Shown here piece by piece: positions 1 to 11,501 of a DNA stretch of 64,000 nucleotides. The stretch is from Cryptosporidium bovis. Its lineage: Eukaryota; Apicomplexa; Conoidasida; Eucoccidiorida; Cryptosporidiidae. The stretch spans positions 310,001-374,000 of the forward strand of contig VHIT02000054.1 of assembly GCA_009768925.2 (NCBI GenBank), in the 5' to 3' direction. The position numbers were made by a program, and so were the translations under genes. The notes below the pieces were generated by a model. The model did not search any database. It had not been told where the DNA came from and saw only the letters and a program-made list of their open reading frames with translations. The stretch's first letter is position 1, and every line of letters begins with the position of its first letter.

Positions 1-671
<671 letters not shown>

Positions 672-1123
672 TTTCAAAATTATTTTTCTAAATATCTGAT
701 GAGTGTGGTTATTATAACCTCGGAAATCCGTGGAAATAGCGAGGGCATCTATTAAACTGGTGATATTTTGAGAAATTATCTAATTTAATGTACATATTTA
801 ATTCACAAAAAATAAAAAATTGTTTACATCATTCTTAATTCAAAAAAGAGTTGGTTTCTTGTTAAAATAATCGATAGAACATAAAACGGTAATCGATGTT
901 TATAATTATGTAAATTGTTTGCTAGTTAAATAAATAGAAGCTTTTTTTAAAATAAAATACATGTGGAAATGCGGTTGAATATGCCCATTAATAAAGTATA
1001 ATTTTTTTTATTCACAAATGACCTCTTGAAAATTGATTTATGTGCCAAAATTGATTTGAAATAAATAGTTTTGAAATGTACACACTTTCCGAGTGAGATT
1101 GTAAACAGAATAGGCCTTGCAAA
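672..1123. other. Divergent intergenic region, Rab2 / PWWP-like gene
   Basis: This A+T-rich spacer separates two genes transcribed away from each other, so it must hold both promoters. It has long A/T runs and no convincing open frame, RNA gene or repeat. The minus-strand open frames seen here run antisense into the downstream gene and have no family features. Confidence 0.6.
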
Positions 1124-2626
1124 ATGCCAGAAAGTGAGCTTCCACATAATGAACTTGTTTGGTGGAGAATGACAAAAAAACAAAAATATTTACCAGGAAG
1201 GGTGGTTATTTTGGAATTTGAAGCAGAAACAATTGGAATTGAAGATGAAGACAAAAAATTGTTGAAAAAACTCTTGAAACCCGGATCGGTAATAGTAAAT
1301 TCATTCGATGATATGAAATATGCCGTTTGTAGTTCTGGTAACGTAAGATTATATCCAACTATATCAGAAGTTGAGCAGAAGTCTCTTGAAAAAGATTGCA
1401 TCAAATCTTCAAGGACAAATCACAGAGCAATATTGAGGATTAAAAAAATTCTAGAACTTAGAAAACTATATCAAGTTCAGTATAGAAAAAATGAATCAAC
1501 GATGTCGGTTTTGGAAATAAATATGATAAAGTACTTTAAAGCTAAAGACAATTATAAAAATTTGAGTGAAAGTATAGACCTTTTCGAGAGAAATACTGCA
1601 ATTGAGATCCTTGGTTCAATAATTGACAGGAATAGTTTAAAAACAATGATTGGCCAAAGTCCACAAGCATTCCTATCTTTGGAAAGATCATTAGGTAGCC
1701 AGAATAAGTATAAAACATGTATTGAATCGATTGAAAATACGAATGATGTATTAAAGACAATTGAATCAAAAAATTGGAGAAATGAATTGAATGAGATAAC
1801 TGTTAACAGGAAGACAGTATATGAACTATTAAGTTGTGTTCCATTTGAGTTGTTGTCTAGTGAAAGGAGCGGAGTTGATTCTATTGAGTTAAATGATAAG
1901 ACGATTTTCACTAGTGAGTGGGAGGAATCTGTGTGTAATTGGTTCGGTGAAAGGGGCTCGTATAATCAAAAGGTGGTGTTTATTATTGAATATACGAAAT
2001 TATCAATTCTGTATTTGAGATTACTTTCAAGAACTATTGCTCTTAGAGTTGTAAATAAAGAAAGTGGGAGACGTGAAAAGGATAATAAATCCAATTATAC
2101 GATTGTATTTTCACTTGGAGGTGTTTTCGGGGACCCATATGATTTGAAAATCAATTCTTCGTTTTTTAGTTTAAGAAATTTGGAAGTTCAGAATTGTAAA
2201 AAAAGACATTGGATTCAGTTTCTTTCTCCAAAAAACAAACCATCACCAGATGTTAAGAAGAGTATTAAAAGAAATCTCTATAAGTTGGAAGGAACCAATA
2301 CACGTGGGTTTTCTTTTTGTTTCAAAACAACTTCGGAATTATACTGTAGAGACAAATCACTGCTATACAAGGTTGATTTGACGAGAATAAGCAGCCAGTT
2401 AGTCTTGTCTGAAGAATTAAACTCAGCTTACAGAAATTATTATGAAGAATTTAATATCAGGGAACTCGAAGCGCGTTCTAAGGCGTTTCACAAAATTAAG
2501 TCATCTTGCCCAATTATGATTAAATTACTAAGGGAATTTTTCTTCTCAGAAAAAAGTGATGTTGATCTTGCACACAGTATAGAACAAGTTAAAAAGATTA
2601 AAGATGATTTATTGATTGTTGAGTGA
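1124..2626 (+). CDS. Unassigned protein with N-terminal PWWP-like domain
   Basis: This is a 500-residue single-exon protein. Residues about 10-80 look like a small beta-barrel of the PWWP/Tudor kind. An ELVWWRM opening is followed by PGRVV, a hydrophobic strand, then NSFDDMKYAVCSSGNVRLYP, which matches the usual order of a PWWP domain (LVWAKM, PARVV, FFD...YAWV, then an L-P turn). Such domains bind histone methyl-lysine or DNA, so a chromatin role is possible but inferred. The rest is charged and helical with no recognised domain, including a possible coiled region at residues 95-150. The start is the first ATG after the upstream A/T-rich spacer and lies directly before the domain. The rest of the protein may be fast-evolving and lineage-specific. 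Confidence 0.6.
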   Translation: MPESELPHNELVWWRMTKKQKYLPGRVVILEFEAETIGIEDEDKKLLKKLLKPGSVIVNSFDDMKYAVCSSGNVRLYPTISEVEQKSLEKDCIKSSRTNHRAILRIKKILELRKLYQVQYRKNESTMSVLEINMIKYFKAKDNYKNLSESIDLFERNTAIEILGSIIDRNSLKTMIGQSPQAFLSLERSLGSQNKYKTCIESIENTNDVLKTIESKNWRNELNEITVNRKTVYELLSCVPFELLSSERSGVDSIELNDKTIFTSEWEESVCNWFGERGSYNQKVVFIIEYTKLSILYLRLLSRTIALRVVNKESGRREKDNKSNYTIVFSLGGVFGDPYDLKINSSFFSLRNLEVQNCKKRHWIQFLSPKNKPSPDVKKSIKRNLYKLEGTNTRGFSFCFKTTSELYCRDKSLLYKVDLTRISSQLVLSEELNSAYRNYYEEFNIRELEARSKAFHKIKSSCPIMIKLLREFFFSEKSDVDLAHSIEQVKKIKDDLLIVE

Positions 2627-3138
2627 TTGAGATGTTATGTTAACAATATTCAAAACTATTATAATAAATACAATTTTCACCTTTTTCAGGAATATTAAAT
2701 ATGGAATATGATTCTTCGGTTCAACTTGAAAAAATTAAAATCAAGGTTAAATTACAGTTAAATAATGTATTAGGTAAAGAAATTTTAAGATTTGATGAAA
2801 ACCTTTAAGTTTTCCGAAAACACAAACATTTGTTTTGTTATTTTAATAAAGGCAATACATCAATTTAGATTTTAACATCTGCAAGGTCTTTTTACAGGTT
2901 TAACTATTGTTATGGGAAAAAAATTTATTTTGACATCAACATTATATTCTATTCTACTTTCCTAGAATCGTAAGGAGCCTTAATAAGACAAAAAAATCTG
3001 AAACACTCCAAACGAAAGGAATGTGTTACTTTTAAATAAGTTAAATAGTAAGTCTAAATACATTAAAACAATAATTTTAATATTGTGTTTCTCCAAAGCA
3101 AAAAAGAAGAAATAATTTAAAAGATGTTATCATAAGTT
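2627..3138. other. Convergent intergenic region with a possible small spliced gene
   Basis: This is the spacer between the 3' ends of the PWWP-like gene and CTU2. It is A+T-rich. It contains a good polypyrimidine-AG acceptor-like site at about 2681-2689 and a candidate 46-residue two-exon reading frame (2701-2965), listed separately. Otherwise nothing is recognisable. Confidence 0.4.
2701..2965 (+). CDS. Possible small two-exon gene, unassigned
   Basis: An ATG at 2701 opens a frame that, spliced from a donor at 2774 (GGTAAAG context) to an acceptor at 2897 (TTTTTACAG), would encode 46 residues ending with TAG at 2963-2965. The first half is charged (MEYDSSVQLEKIKIKVKL). The second half is hydrophobic and could be a tail-anchor or membrane segment (about residues 24-46). 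Intron length would be 124 bp. No family is recognised. The prediction rests only on splice consensus and hydrophobicity, so it may be spurious. Unspliced, the same ATG gives about 35 codons before a stop. Confidence 0.2.
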
Positions 3139-4233
3139 TTATGACTGAATTTTCAATTCATACAATATAGAATTAGTTAATACTGTACAAATTACGCATT
3201 CAGGTTCTGACTGAGCAGGGAGTTTAACCCCACAATTGTAGCAGTTATTTGTAGTTTTTGAAGTGACTTCAATATTGTGCATATATGTATCATTTAATTT
3301 AAGAAATATATTTGAGACATTTGGAACCTTTTCATTTTGGGCAAATATAAATTTATCTGTTTCGTGTTCAACTCGTGATTTTCGAATTGAAATCTCTGCG
3401 CCTATAGTACAATTCATGTAATATGAAGTTTTGTGCCTCCAGTACAACATTATTTCCCTCGTCGAAATATTCTTTAATGGGCGAATCAAAAATAATGATG
3501 ATTTTTCACTCTCCCATCGATGATCTAGATATTCAAACAAACACTTTGCATGGATTCCAGAAGAAAGTGTCATATATTGAAGGGATTCGGAAACTATCGA
3601 ATCTGATGTTGATGCCATAATTAGACATTTGAATTTTGATGAGTCCCCATCTAAATAGTTTTTTATATCTTTGATAACGATTAGTTGTATGAGTAATTTA
3701 ATATAATCTGTACCAATTGACAGGTGCTTTTTGATTATTTCAACTATTTTAAGTCTTAATTCTTCACAAGTTTTGTTATTTTGATCTTTGAAGCTGGAAC
3801 AAAATGGAATAATATGTAGTTTAATTGAATCTATATACCCTTTTGAGCAATCTACAAAGTTTTTGCTAATAAAAAGTTTTATCTGATTATAATAGTCTGT
3901 TGGATCTTTTTCAACTAAGCATGAAGTGTCTACATTAATAAAACCTTTGATTTGGTAATACGGTCTTTTCCCACTATTTGGTATTATTGATAGTAATTTT
4001 AAAAGTGCCTGTGATGAGAAACCGAATCCAAGGGAAACATAAAGATTAGATTTAGGAGGTTTTACTTTGATATAGTCTTTATTTAACCTTTTCAACCTTT
4101 CAATCGCACCTATTCTAATTTCCCTCCTGATATTTTGCTCTATCAACGCAGAAAAACAGTCATAACACAACAATCCCCTCGTATTGACATTTGCATTATT
4201 GTTCTTGCATTTATGGCAAATTTTGGTATTCAT
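3139..4233 (-). CDS. CTU2: Cytoplasmic tRNA 2-thiolation protein 2 (CTU2/NCS2)
   Basis: This 364-residue protein resembles CTU2/NCS2, the partner of CTU1/NCS6. Together they thiolate the wobble uridine of tRNA Lys, Glu and Gln in the cytosol, using sulfur passed on by URM1. The N-terminus has paired CxxC-type cysteines (CHKC and CYDCF near residues 6-28). A segment YVSLGFGFSSQALLKLL (about residue 65) sits where the ATP-PPi loop SGGxxS lies in the family. It lacks that exact loop, as CTU2 proteins do, which fits a non-catalytic partner. The C-terminus carries another cysteine set (CYNCGVKLP, then CVIC). The length is in the short range for CTU2. CTU1 is not in this window. An E2F-like TTCGCGGG lies about 60 bp upstream of the start. 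Confidence 0.75.
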   Translation of the reverse strand: MNTKICHKCKNNNANVNTRGLLCYDCFSALIEQNIRREIRIGAIERLKRLNKDYIKVKPPKSNLYVSLGFGFSSQALLKLLSIIPNSGKRPYYQIKGFINVDTSCLVEKDPTDYYNQIKLFISKNFVDCSKGYIDSIKLHIIPFCSSFKDQNNKTCEELRLKIVEIIKKHLSIGTDYIKLLIQLIVIKDIKNYLDGDSSKFKCLIMASTSDSIVSESLQYMTLSSGIHAKCLFEYLDHRWESEKSSLFLIRPLKNISTREIMLYWRHKTSYYMNCTIGAEISIRKSRVEHETDKFIFAQNEKVPNVSNIFLKLNDTYMHNIEVTSKTTNNCYNCGVKLPAQSEPECVICTVLTNSILYELKIQS

Positions 4234-4592
4234 TTAAACAATTTTTAAAGCTTAAATTTAAGTTGCAGGAGTGACCAAAAGAACATAGAAAATATTCGCG
4301 GGCCGGAGATCATTTAAAATTTCATGGATAGCAATTAATTATTTAGAAATAAACGATATCGATACTAAAAGTGATAATTTTTATTTTAGTTCATTTAGAT
4401 TAGATAAAAGATGTGAGATTATAATTTAAAATTGTTAGCAGTCTAAATAAGTTAGAATAAACAACCCATCCAATTCAAAATATGCGAAAAATTCTTCCGG
4501 AGAAACATCTTTAATTATGAGAAATTTTGCGAAATTGTTCGCTTTAAAAATATTGACAAAAACAAAATATTATTAAAATCTATTTGAAAAAT
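4234..4592. other. Intergenic region, CTU2 promoter side
   Basis: This spacer lies between the start of CTU2 and the 3' end of the ALG8-like gene, both on the minus strand. Apart from the TTCGCGGG site at 4295-4302 and A/T runs, nothing is recognisable. Confidence 0.5.
4295..4302. promoter_or_regulatory. E2F-like GC-rich site upstream of CTU2
   Basis: TTCGCGGG (reverse CCCGCGAA) is a GC-rich octamer in an otherwise A/T-rich spacer, 62 bp from the CTU2 start codon. It resembles the E2F/DP consensus TTTSGCGC. Function is inferred from composition and position only. Confidence 0.35.
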
Positions 4593-6266
4593 TTAAAGCT
4601 TTTTATATTTCATCGTATTTTCGCCTGTTTCAGAAATTTCTACTTTTCCAGTAATCCAAAGGTAGTATAGACTAGATGAATAGAATGCAATGGGGAAAAA
4701 GCAGATCAATGAGGATGCCAAATGATAGACAAATAAAAATTTTGTATTGCCAAGTACAATTTTCTGCACAATGAATTCGATTATAAATATTGAAATAAGA
4801 GATAACATAAGGAATGAATGATGATAGTTATACTTTTTTGAATTCGATTTTAAAAAAATGAACTGGGCATAATAATAAACCAACACGATAATGTATTTAA
4901 TTATGTTTTCCGGGTACTCCTCATGTAAAACCATCATTGAAATGTTCGCCCAATTATTTAGGAGCAGGTAATAGTTGTTAAATTTTTCGTCTTTAGAAAA
5001 TATGTAGGTATAAACGCCCAATGGGACTGTCGCATATATTATTTGTTTCTCATGAATGTGGTATCCAAACAAAAACGATATTAATAGTGACAAAGAAGAA
5101 GAAGCTAATATAGAAACGTGTCTGTCTCCTCTAGTGAGATTTCTGAAAAGTCTTATTAGTATAGGGATATTCATTGCCAAACAAATAACAATACAAAAGT
5201 AAGGGCTGATTGGAGGCAAACACCTCATTGACTTTATATAATGTCCATTTGGATCGGTAATGCTAGTAGAGCAAATCTTTGGAATAAATCTCGGTAGGAT
5301 TTTGTCTAATGTGGCATATATAGAATATATATTTGACGCAGGAATGAAGTGAATAAATCCTCTTGAAACAGGAAATAATCTTCTGAAAAAATGAAATATT
5401 TGGTTTGTCTTGAGTAATGGAAATATTGCAATTGTTGAGACTGTGACCACGATAATGAGTATAACCATGGAACTGTAAATAAAGTTTTTGATGCTTCCTT
5501 TGGAATCGTAATAACATGTATGAATTAAGTAAACGAACCATATAGGGGCAATCACAAGAAAGTAGTGTTTTGTGAACACCAAAAATGTAAAAATTACTGC
5601 AGATATTCTTGGATGCTCATTTGAATATAAAATAGCAAATAATAGAATTCCAATTAGGAAACAATTGTATTGAAAATGAATATTATCTACGAGTATCAAT
5701 GAAGCATTAAATACTGTAAACAATAAAGAATTATACTGCGAATTAGGGTCATAATTTTTTTGGGAATGATTTATTATTTGTATCGGAGGTATTAGAAATA
5801 GCAACTCCATAACAAGGACAGAAATTCTTTGAAAGATCAATGTATTTGTGGAGTAGTATGGTTCTGAAGATAACTAATAAAATGAAATTGAATCTATGAA
5901 ACAAAACTCCGTATACTTACTGTTAGTATCTTCTCATCAAAGAGTGACGCTAGCCTAGCTAAAATCCATTCAAAGTAAGCGAAGAATATTGGATAATCCA
6001 ATGTCCATATGGACGTATTCTGAAAAATTAGATAGTTTTTTATTAGTTTCTTAAGGAATCAACTTACTTCTATATACCATTCACCTATTGGTTTGTTATA
6101 CACTATTGCCATCCAATTCCTGTGAACCTCAAAGTCGGAACTGTGGCTAAAAACAATCTTGAGGTTAAAGAATAAAAAAAGGGATTTTGTAAACTCACTT
6201 TGATGGAAATAACATAACTTTAAAGAGAATTAATAAAATAATTGTGGTGTAAATATTCGATTTCAT
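4593..6266 (-). CDS. ALG8: ALG8/ALG6-family dolichyl-P-Glc glucosyltransferase, four exons
   Basis: This is a multipass ER membrane glucosyltransferase (GT57) that adds glucose from dolichyl-phosphate-glucose to the lipid-linked N-glycan precursor. Exons are 6266-6199, 6146-6068, 6019-5921 and 5873-4593, all with GT..AG introns of 47-52 bp, giving about 508 residues. The lumenal motif [11 protein letters not shown] (residues about 24-34) holds the acidic residue of the family. It is followed by [14 protein letters not shown], and then by [13 protein letters not shown] and HIHEKQ-type motifs. [11 protein letters not shown] and LDYPxFFAxFE are more like ALG8 than ALG6 (ALG6 usually has HYGDFEAQRHW and LDYPPLTAY). 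The fourth exon begins at TTATCTTCAG, because the next possible AG shifts the frame into a stop. Many transmembrane helices follow. Which glucose it adds cannot be settled from this window. Confidence 0.85.
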
Positions 6267-6650
6267 TTTTCTTTAGAAATAATTATTTTGCGGCTTTTGG
6301 GAGATTAAAAAAAAATCAATAAGCCTCTATAGAAGTGTTATTTACGTTATTCTTAAATTAGTGAGTAATACATATAATAAATTATATACACAGATTTTGT
6401 GATTTTCTATTGTGACAAAGTTTTAGTCTAAGTATATACTAAATACTGAAGATTGTAGAATTTTCTTTTAATTTGAAGCTGGAAAGAGCCACACAATGAG
6501 ATTATTAATATATTTAATTTGTAGCAAATAATAATTTTCGCTTAAGTGTATAGTTATTCCAACTAAAAAAACTAAAGTTGTTCGCTTATAATTTCATGAA
6601 ATTGTTTATTTTCTTACAATTAGTAATTGTTACTTGGACCGATTTCTTTT
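6267..6650. other. Divergent intergenic region, ALG8-like / VPS15
   Basis: This head-to-head spacer must carry two promoters. It is A+T-rich with no recognised motif, RNA gene or additional frame. Confidence 0.5.
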
Positions 6651-9600
6651 ATGGGAAATCTACATTTTACATCTCTTAAAAGTGAAGAGAAGCAAAATGA
6701 TTTGCTTCTCGAATTTAACTGGCTAAAAGAATCTGGAGAATTTATAAACAATAATAGGGTATTATATAATTACAAAGTAATTAATTCTAATGGTGATAGC
6801 AAAATATATCGTTTTTTTCCGGGAATAAGAAATTACGTAAATGATATAGAAGATATTGTACCAAACTTGGAAACGTGCACTGATAATACTGACAAGTCTT
6901 GCTTTATTGATAAAACTTTTGTAGAAAATGAACTCAAATATTTTCCAAGTTTAAATGGTTTAATAACAGCTAACATTGTAAATGATAATTCAATATCAAT
7001 TTCAATCAAAAATATCATTAACACACTTGATTTGGAAAACAAGTTGTCGGCCAATTATTTTTGCCCAAATATTCTTTTTTATAGTTGTGCAAATATTTCA
7101 GATAATTTTATTTTTGTTGAGAGAGAAATGTGGGAATCAACCATTAGAACTGAGCTAGACGAGAATTTGTGTGGAAATAATCAAATAGATATTGTTATTA
7201 AAAGATGGTTTGAATTTCAATCAATAATAGCAATACTACAATTACAAAGTATGGGAGTTTTTCACGGAGATATTAAGACGGACAATATTCTTACAAATCA
7301 TTTATTGATTATAAAGCTAACCGATATCTCACCTTGGAAACCAATTTTTATTGACAGAACAGACTTAAGGTTTTGGACAAACTTTTTTGAAAGATATAAC
7401 AATAATATAAATATTACAGCTTGCAATATGCCACCAGAAAGGTTTAAGACCAAGGATGATGTGTATTTCTTTTTAAAGAGTATCGAACCATCTGAATTTC
7501 AAAATTGTTTGAAAAGTATGGATATTTTCTCTTTGGGGTGCATACTCAAGGAAATAAATGATGGTTATTGCCCATTTACAATAAATGAAATTTTGAAGAT
7601 GAGTGAGGAGAGAAGTACTACTGAAAATTGGAGGGATATACTTACATGCAGCGATTGGAGAGAAAGACCGAATATTTTGGATTTGTTTTTGCTTCTATCG
7701 AATGTTGAGAGGCACAGTTTTGGAAACATTTACTTATATTCTCTTTTATGTGGCCTTTCTCATGAAGCAAAGTTTGATAAATCATTTTTCACTTTCTTCT
7801 ATCCCCTTTCAATAATACTTCAAAGCGATATGTTTAATGATATTCGTATTCAATTGATTATACTTAATATGGCATTCCCAACTCTGTTAGAATTGTTTGT
7901 TATAGAGAACATAGAGCTTGACACATGTGATGTTTTTAATTGGAGTTGTCACAATTATATTAGCTTATATTCAAGTATACTTTCAACAGTTAAAATAAAA
8001 TATCGTGATGGCTGGAACGATGAAAAATTAAAGAAGATCTTTCAATCAGTCTTTGACTTTGATTTAAAAAGGGATTTAATTTTTTATATCATTATCTCAA
8101 ATTTGGATAAGGATAATTCATTCGATAAGTATTCCTTTGATAACCATGACATTGAGGAGTCACACCTAAATATAAAGGGCTTATTTTCATTTTTTCAGCT
8201 TTTGTTAAATCACTGGGAAGCTGACAACAGTGATAGAACTAATGAAAAAAATACTCATGAGATGAATATTCTATTCACAAAAATCATATTTGAAAATTCA
8301 TATTATTTTGATGACAAATTTGATGTTGAATTGAATAAAAGATGCTTCTTTGAATTTATTTTTAGAAGTTATTCACACAATAATATGTCACAACCCTTAA
8401 TTTTATTCGCTTCAATAATGTTAAATTGCATAGAAAAAATGAACGATTGTCATAATGGTGACAATGAATTTATTGATAACGAAATTTTAAACAGTATAAA
8501 CTTGATGTCAATTAACACACTAAGACTATTGCTTGATTTATTGCCATACGAACATAAGGATTTATTGCTAAGTTACAAAATCTTTCCTTTTTTTTTCCAA
8601 TTTTTGGGTCTAGATATATTTACAGATGAAAACTATGATTACCAACTAAAACGCCTAAATGAAAAATCCGTTGCTACGGAATCAAATGATATGATTGTCG
8701 TGGTTGAAATATTTAATTTAATCAAGGATTATTTTAACCTTGGTGATGAATTTATCAAAAATAGTGATTCATATAATTCCGTTATTCAGTCTTTTGTGTT
8801 GAACAATATAGAAAATTGGATTAGATATTATATTTCATCATGTCATTATGAAGTGGTTGTTATTCTATTAAGGATATTTCGAAAAATGATATGTTTGGTT
8901 ATAAAATCAAAAAATAATGAATATAAGTTGTGTGATTGGGTTCTTGAAATTTTGATATCAAACGATTCAACAGCCAAATTAATTCTTTTGGAAGAGGATA
9001 ACAATGGTAGTTCGCTGTTATTCGAAATTATATTGTTTCATACTGCAGGGAAGAAAGACATTTTAATTTCTGAAATACTCCCTCATTTACTCAATCAATT
9101 AAATGACAGCGATCATAATGTTAGATCAGGATATTGTAGGTTAGTAACATCATTATTATTGGAAAAGTTGGACACTTTAATTTTGCCTTATGGTGAATTT
9201 TGTCTTGAAAAATCCTTAAGCGATCAGGATTTGAAAGTTAAATACACTGCAATTCAATGCATCAATACCATAATAGAAAAATTATATAAGTGCATATCTT
9301 CAAACATCTATAATCATTCTTATGAAGTGATCATTGTGGACCTTGTTGAACTTGTTACAAACAATATCAATGATATTAATCAAATAAAAATATATCATCC
9401 ATTAGCTAATGAGTTTGGTCGTTTAATATATAATTTGATTGATATATCGATTATAATGAAAAATTGGTTAATTGTATATTCATTATTAAATACATACTTT
9501 AGGGCAGATAAAATAACCACAAAGAACTTGTTAAAATTAAAAAAACTAAATTTTAACATTAACTTAAATAAGTTTGATGTAATTGTATATTTTTTTTCTA

Positions 9601-11282
9601 GGTTTGCAAAAATTCAAAAACAAATGTCAACAGAGAAATGTGATAATTATAATAACTTATCTTATGGTACAAATATCCTCCCTCTTGTCAAGTATAGTAT
9701 GTTATCATCTTACTTAAACGCAAATCAACAATTGTTATGCTTTCCAGCTAAATTAAATGTTTTTAATTACAAAATATCACGCCATTTATCATTAATACAG
9801 CTAGAATCAAAATTTAGATTGAGGAAACAGATAATAAACGAAAAATACTTGCTTCCCAAAAAACAAATTTCGAGATCTACGTTCTTCCCTCTTAACTTAA
9901 TCACGGAAGCAGATATAAGAAAACCTATTATTAAAGGTAATTATCTGGGATCTATATATTGCCACCAGAACTCTATTAACAGAGAGGGCTGTCATATCTA
10001 TCAAGATATACTATACTACAATGGAGATGTCTATTCGTGGTCTTTAAATGATTCTATAAACTCCGAAATTTACCTACATAAATTAAATGCTGAGGTAAAT
10101 AATCGATATCATTGTTGGAATTTAATAACAAATAGTGATGACAATCATATATTTAAGTTTAAAGACAACAGTTCAATCACTTCAATGTGCAGTTTACATA
10201 ATGATTTAACTATTATTACGGGCAATAACAATGGAATTCTGACGAAAATAAAATTGAATTCTTGTGGATATAATAGTATTGTGTGCAAAGAGCACCACTA
10301 CAATCATGAAAAAAAATTATTCAATTTTGAAAATTCAATAAGAGAACCCTCTGTTGCTTTAATAGGTAAACTGACCTTTAATTCTAAGCAAATGATAATA
10401 TCTATTTATAGTAATGGTGATATTTATATTTTTGATCCCAACTACATATCTGTTGATTTTTTTTTCTCTGTTCCTCCCTTTCTTGGGACGGTAATAGATT
10501 ATTGTATTGATAGCAATTTAACTAATACAAATTGGTTATGTTTATTAACTGACCTAAACGTTATTGTTACATTCAATTTGGCCTATTTGAAAGAGGCAAG
10601 GACTTGGGAAATACAAAGTAAATCAGATATCACAAAGATTAGAACACTAAATCAAAATAATGAGTCAACAAAAATCGTTTTATACCTGCAGGAGAATTTT
10701 TATTTTGCTATATTTGATTGGAACAATGGGAAAATAGAACACGATTCTTGTATGTTTAGTGTAAAAGAGATTAAAAGCAATTTATTTGTTTATAGCCCAC
10801 GACTATATAAAACGGGTTTGTTACACCAACTCATTTCGCGTTCAAATAACGATGGATGTTATTGTACACTGTGCGAATGTCAAAGAATACGTACTTTTAG
10901 AAATTGTATATTGCAATATTCCTATATAACCACCAGGTTTAGGAGGTACTCTGACAGCTATCACCTAATGGGTCCTATAACAAGTTCAATCGTGGAGAAT
11001 TGCCAAACAAGGGACTTTAGCTCTCACAATTTATATATTTTTAATGACAGTATGGGGAATATTCATCAGAAGAATCTCGTAATTGAGAGAGATGGCTGTA
11101 ATTTCAGTGATCCTCCCATTTGTATATTAGAAAACAGAGATAAAAAGAACAATATCGAAAAGCACAGCTATAGTAAAATTCATAAAGATGTTCTAACCTC
11201 GATAAATATGTACTCCTTTAATGATGACAATTTCGGAATATTCACATCCTCAAGGGATGGTATCATTTCCTACTGGAACTAA
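6651..11282 (+). CDS. VPS15: VPS15 / PIK3R4 regulatory kinase of class III PI3-kinase
   Basis: VPS15 anchors and regulates VPS34, which makes PI3P on endosomes and the autophagy membrane. The ATG at 6651 is chosen because it gives MGN, the N-myristoylation start conserved in VPS15. Upstream in-frame codons are only non-ATG. The protein has about 1543 residues. The kinase-like domain covers about residues 40-360, with HGDIKTDN around residue 205 (the family's HGDIK) and TDIS in place of DFG, as in other VPS15 proteins. It also has PPERF and a DIFSLGCILKE motif. A HEAT-repeat middle follows (including LPHLLNQLNDSDHNVRSGY at about 820). The C-terminal third carries WD40-like strands and ends FTSSRDGIISYWN. 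Size and domain order match the family. VPS34 itself is not in the window. Confidence 0.9.
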   Translation: MGNLHFTSLKSEEKQNDLLLEFNWLKESGEFINNNRVLYNYKVINSNGDSKIYRFFPGIRNYVNDIEDIVPNLETCTDNTDKSCFIDKTFVENELKYFPSLNGLITANIVNDNSISISIKNIINTLDLENKLSANYFCPNILFYSCANISDNFIFVEREMWESTIRTELDENLCGNNQIDIVIKRWFEFQSIIAILQLQSMGVFHGDIKTDNILTNHLLIIKLTDISPWKPIFIDRTDLRFWTNFFERYNNNINITACNMPPERFKTKDDVYFFLKSIEPSEFQNCLKSMDIFSLGCILKEINDGYCPFTINEILKMSEERSTTENWRDILTCSDWRERPNILDLFLLLSNVERHSFGNIYLYSLLCGLSHEAKFDKSFFTFFYPLSIILQSDMFNDIRIQLIILNMAFPTLLELFVIENIELDTCDVFNWSCHNYISLYSSILSTVKIKYRDGWNDEKLKKIFQSVFDFDLKRDLIFYIIISNLDKDNSFDKYSFDNHDIEESHLNIKGLFSFFQLLLNHWEADNSDRTNEKNTHEMNILFTKIIFENSYYFDDKFDVELNKRCFFEFIFRSYSHNNMSQPLILFASIMLNCIEKMNDCHNGDNEFIDNEILNSINLMSINTLRLLLDLLPYEHKDLLLSYKIFPFFFQFLGLDIFTDENYDYQLKRLNEKSVATESNDMIVVVEIFNLIKDYFNLGDEFIKNSDSYNSVIQSFVLNNIENWIRYYISSCHYEVVVILLRIFRKMICLVIKSKNNEYKLCDWVLEILISNDSTAKLILLEEDNNGSSLLFEIILFHTAGKKDILISEILPHLLNQLNDSDHNVRSGYCRLVTSLLLEKLDTLILPYGEFCLEKSLSDQDLKVKYTAIQCINTIIEKLYKCISSNIYNHSYEVIIVDLVELVTNNINDINQIKIYHPLANEFGRLIYNLIDISIIMKNWLIVYSLLNTYFRADKITTKNLLKLKKLNFNINLNKFDVIVYFFSRFAKIQKQMSTEKCDNYNNLSYGTNILPLVKYSMLSSYLNANQQLLCFPAKLNVFNYKISRHLSLIQLESKFRLRKQIINEKYLLPKKQISRSTFFPLNLITEADIRKPIIKGNYLGSIYCHQNSINREGCHIYQDILYYNGDVYSWSLNDSINSEIYLHKLNAEVNNRYHCWNLITNSDDNHIFKFKDNSSITSMCSLHNDLTIITGNNNGILTKIKLNSCGYNSIVCKEHHYNHEKKLFNFENSIREPSVALIGKLTFNSKQMIISIYSNGDIYIFDPNYISVDFFFSVPPFLGTVIDYCIDSNLTNTNWLCLLTDLNVIVTFNLAYLKEARTWEIQSKSDITKIRTLNQNNESTKIVLYLQENFYFAIFDWNNGKIEHDSCMFSVKEIKSNLFVYSPRLYKTGLLHQLISRSNNDGCYCTLCECQRIRTFRNCILQYSYITTRFRRYSDSYHLMGPITSSIVENCQTRDFSSHNLYIFNDSMGNIHQKNLVIERDGCNFSDPPICILENRDKKNNIEKHSYSKIHKDVLTSINMYSFNDDNFGIFTSSRDGIISYWN

Positions 11283-11501
11283 ATATTCCCCCACTGAATG
11301 GGGTCCCCTTATGGCGCTGAATATATTTGTAAGCATTTTTAGAGAGGGGTATGGCACTGAACTACTGCCCATTGGTTTAACGTTACTATATGGTTTTCGA
11401 TAATTTAACACAAACAATTTCATTGGGTTACAACCATCACTATCCATTGTAGATATGCTGCTGTCGGTTGCCATATTTTATTTGTAAACCCAACTTCAGA
11501 T

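Noticed and set aside
947-1404. Minus-strand open frames antisense to the 5' part of the PWWP-like gene
   Set aside because: They overlap a longer coding-like frame with a plausible domain and show no motif of their own.
2615-2710. Possible intron that would extend the PWWP-like protein beyond its stop at 2626
   Set aside because: Splicing a weak donor at 2623 to the acceptor at 2689 only changes the last few residues and then stops. It does not lead into the ATG frame at 2701.
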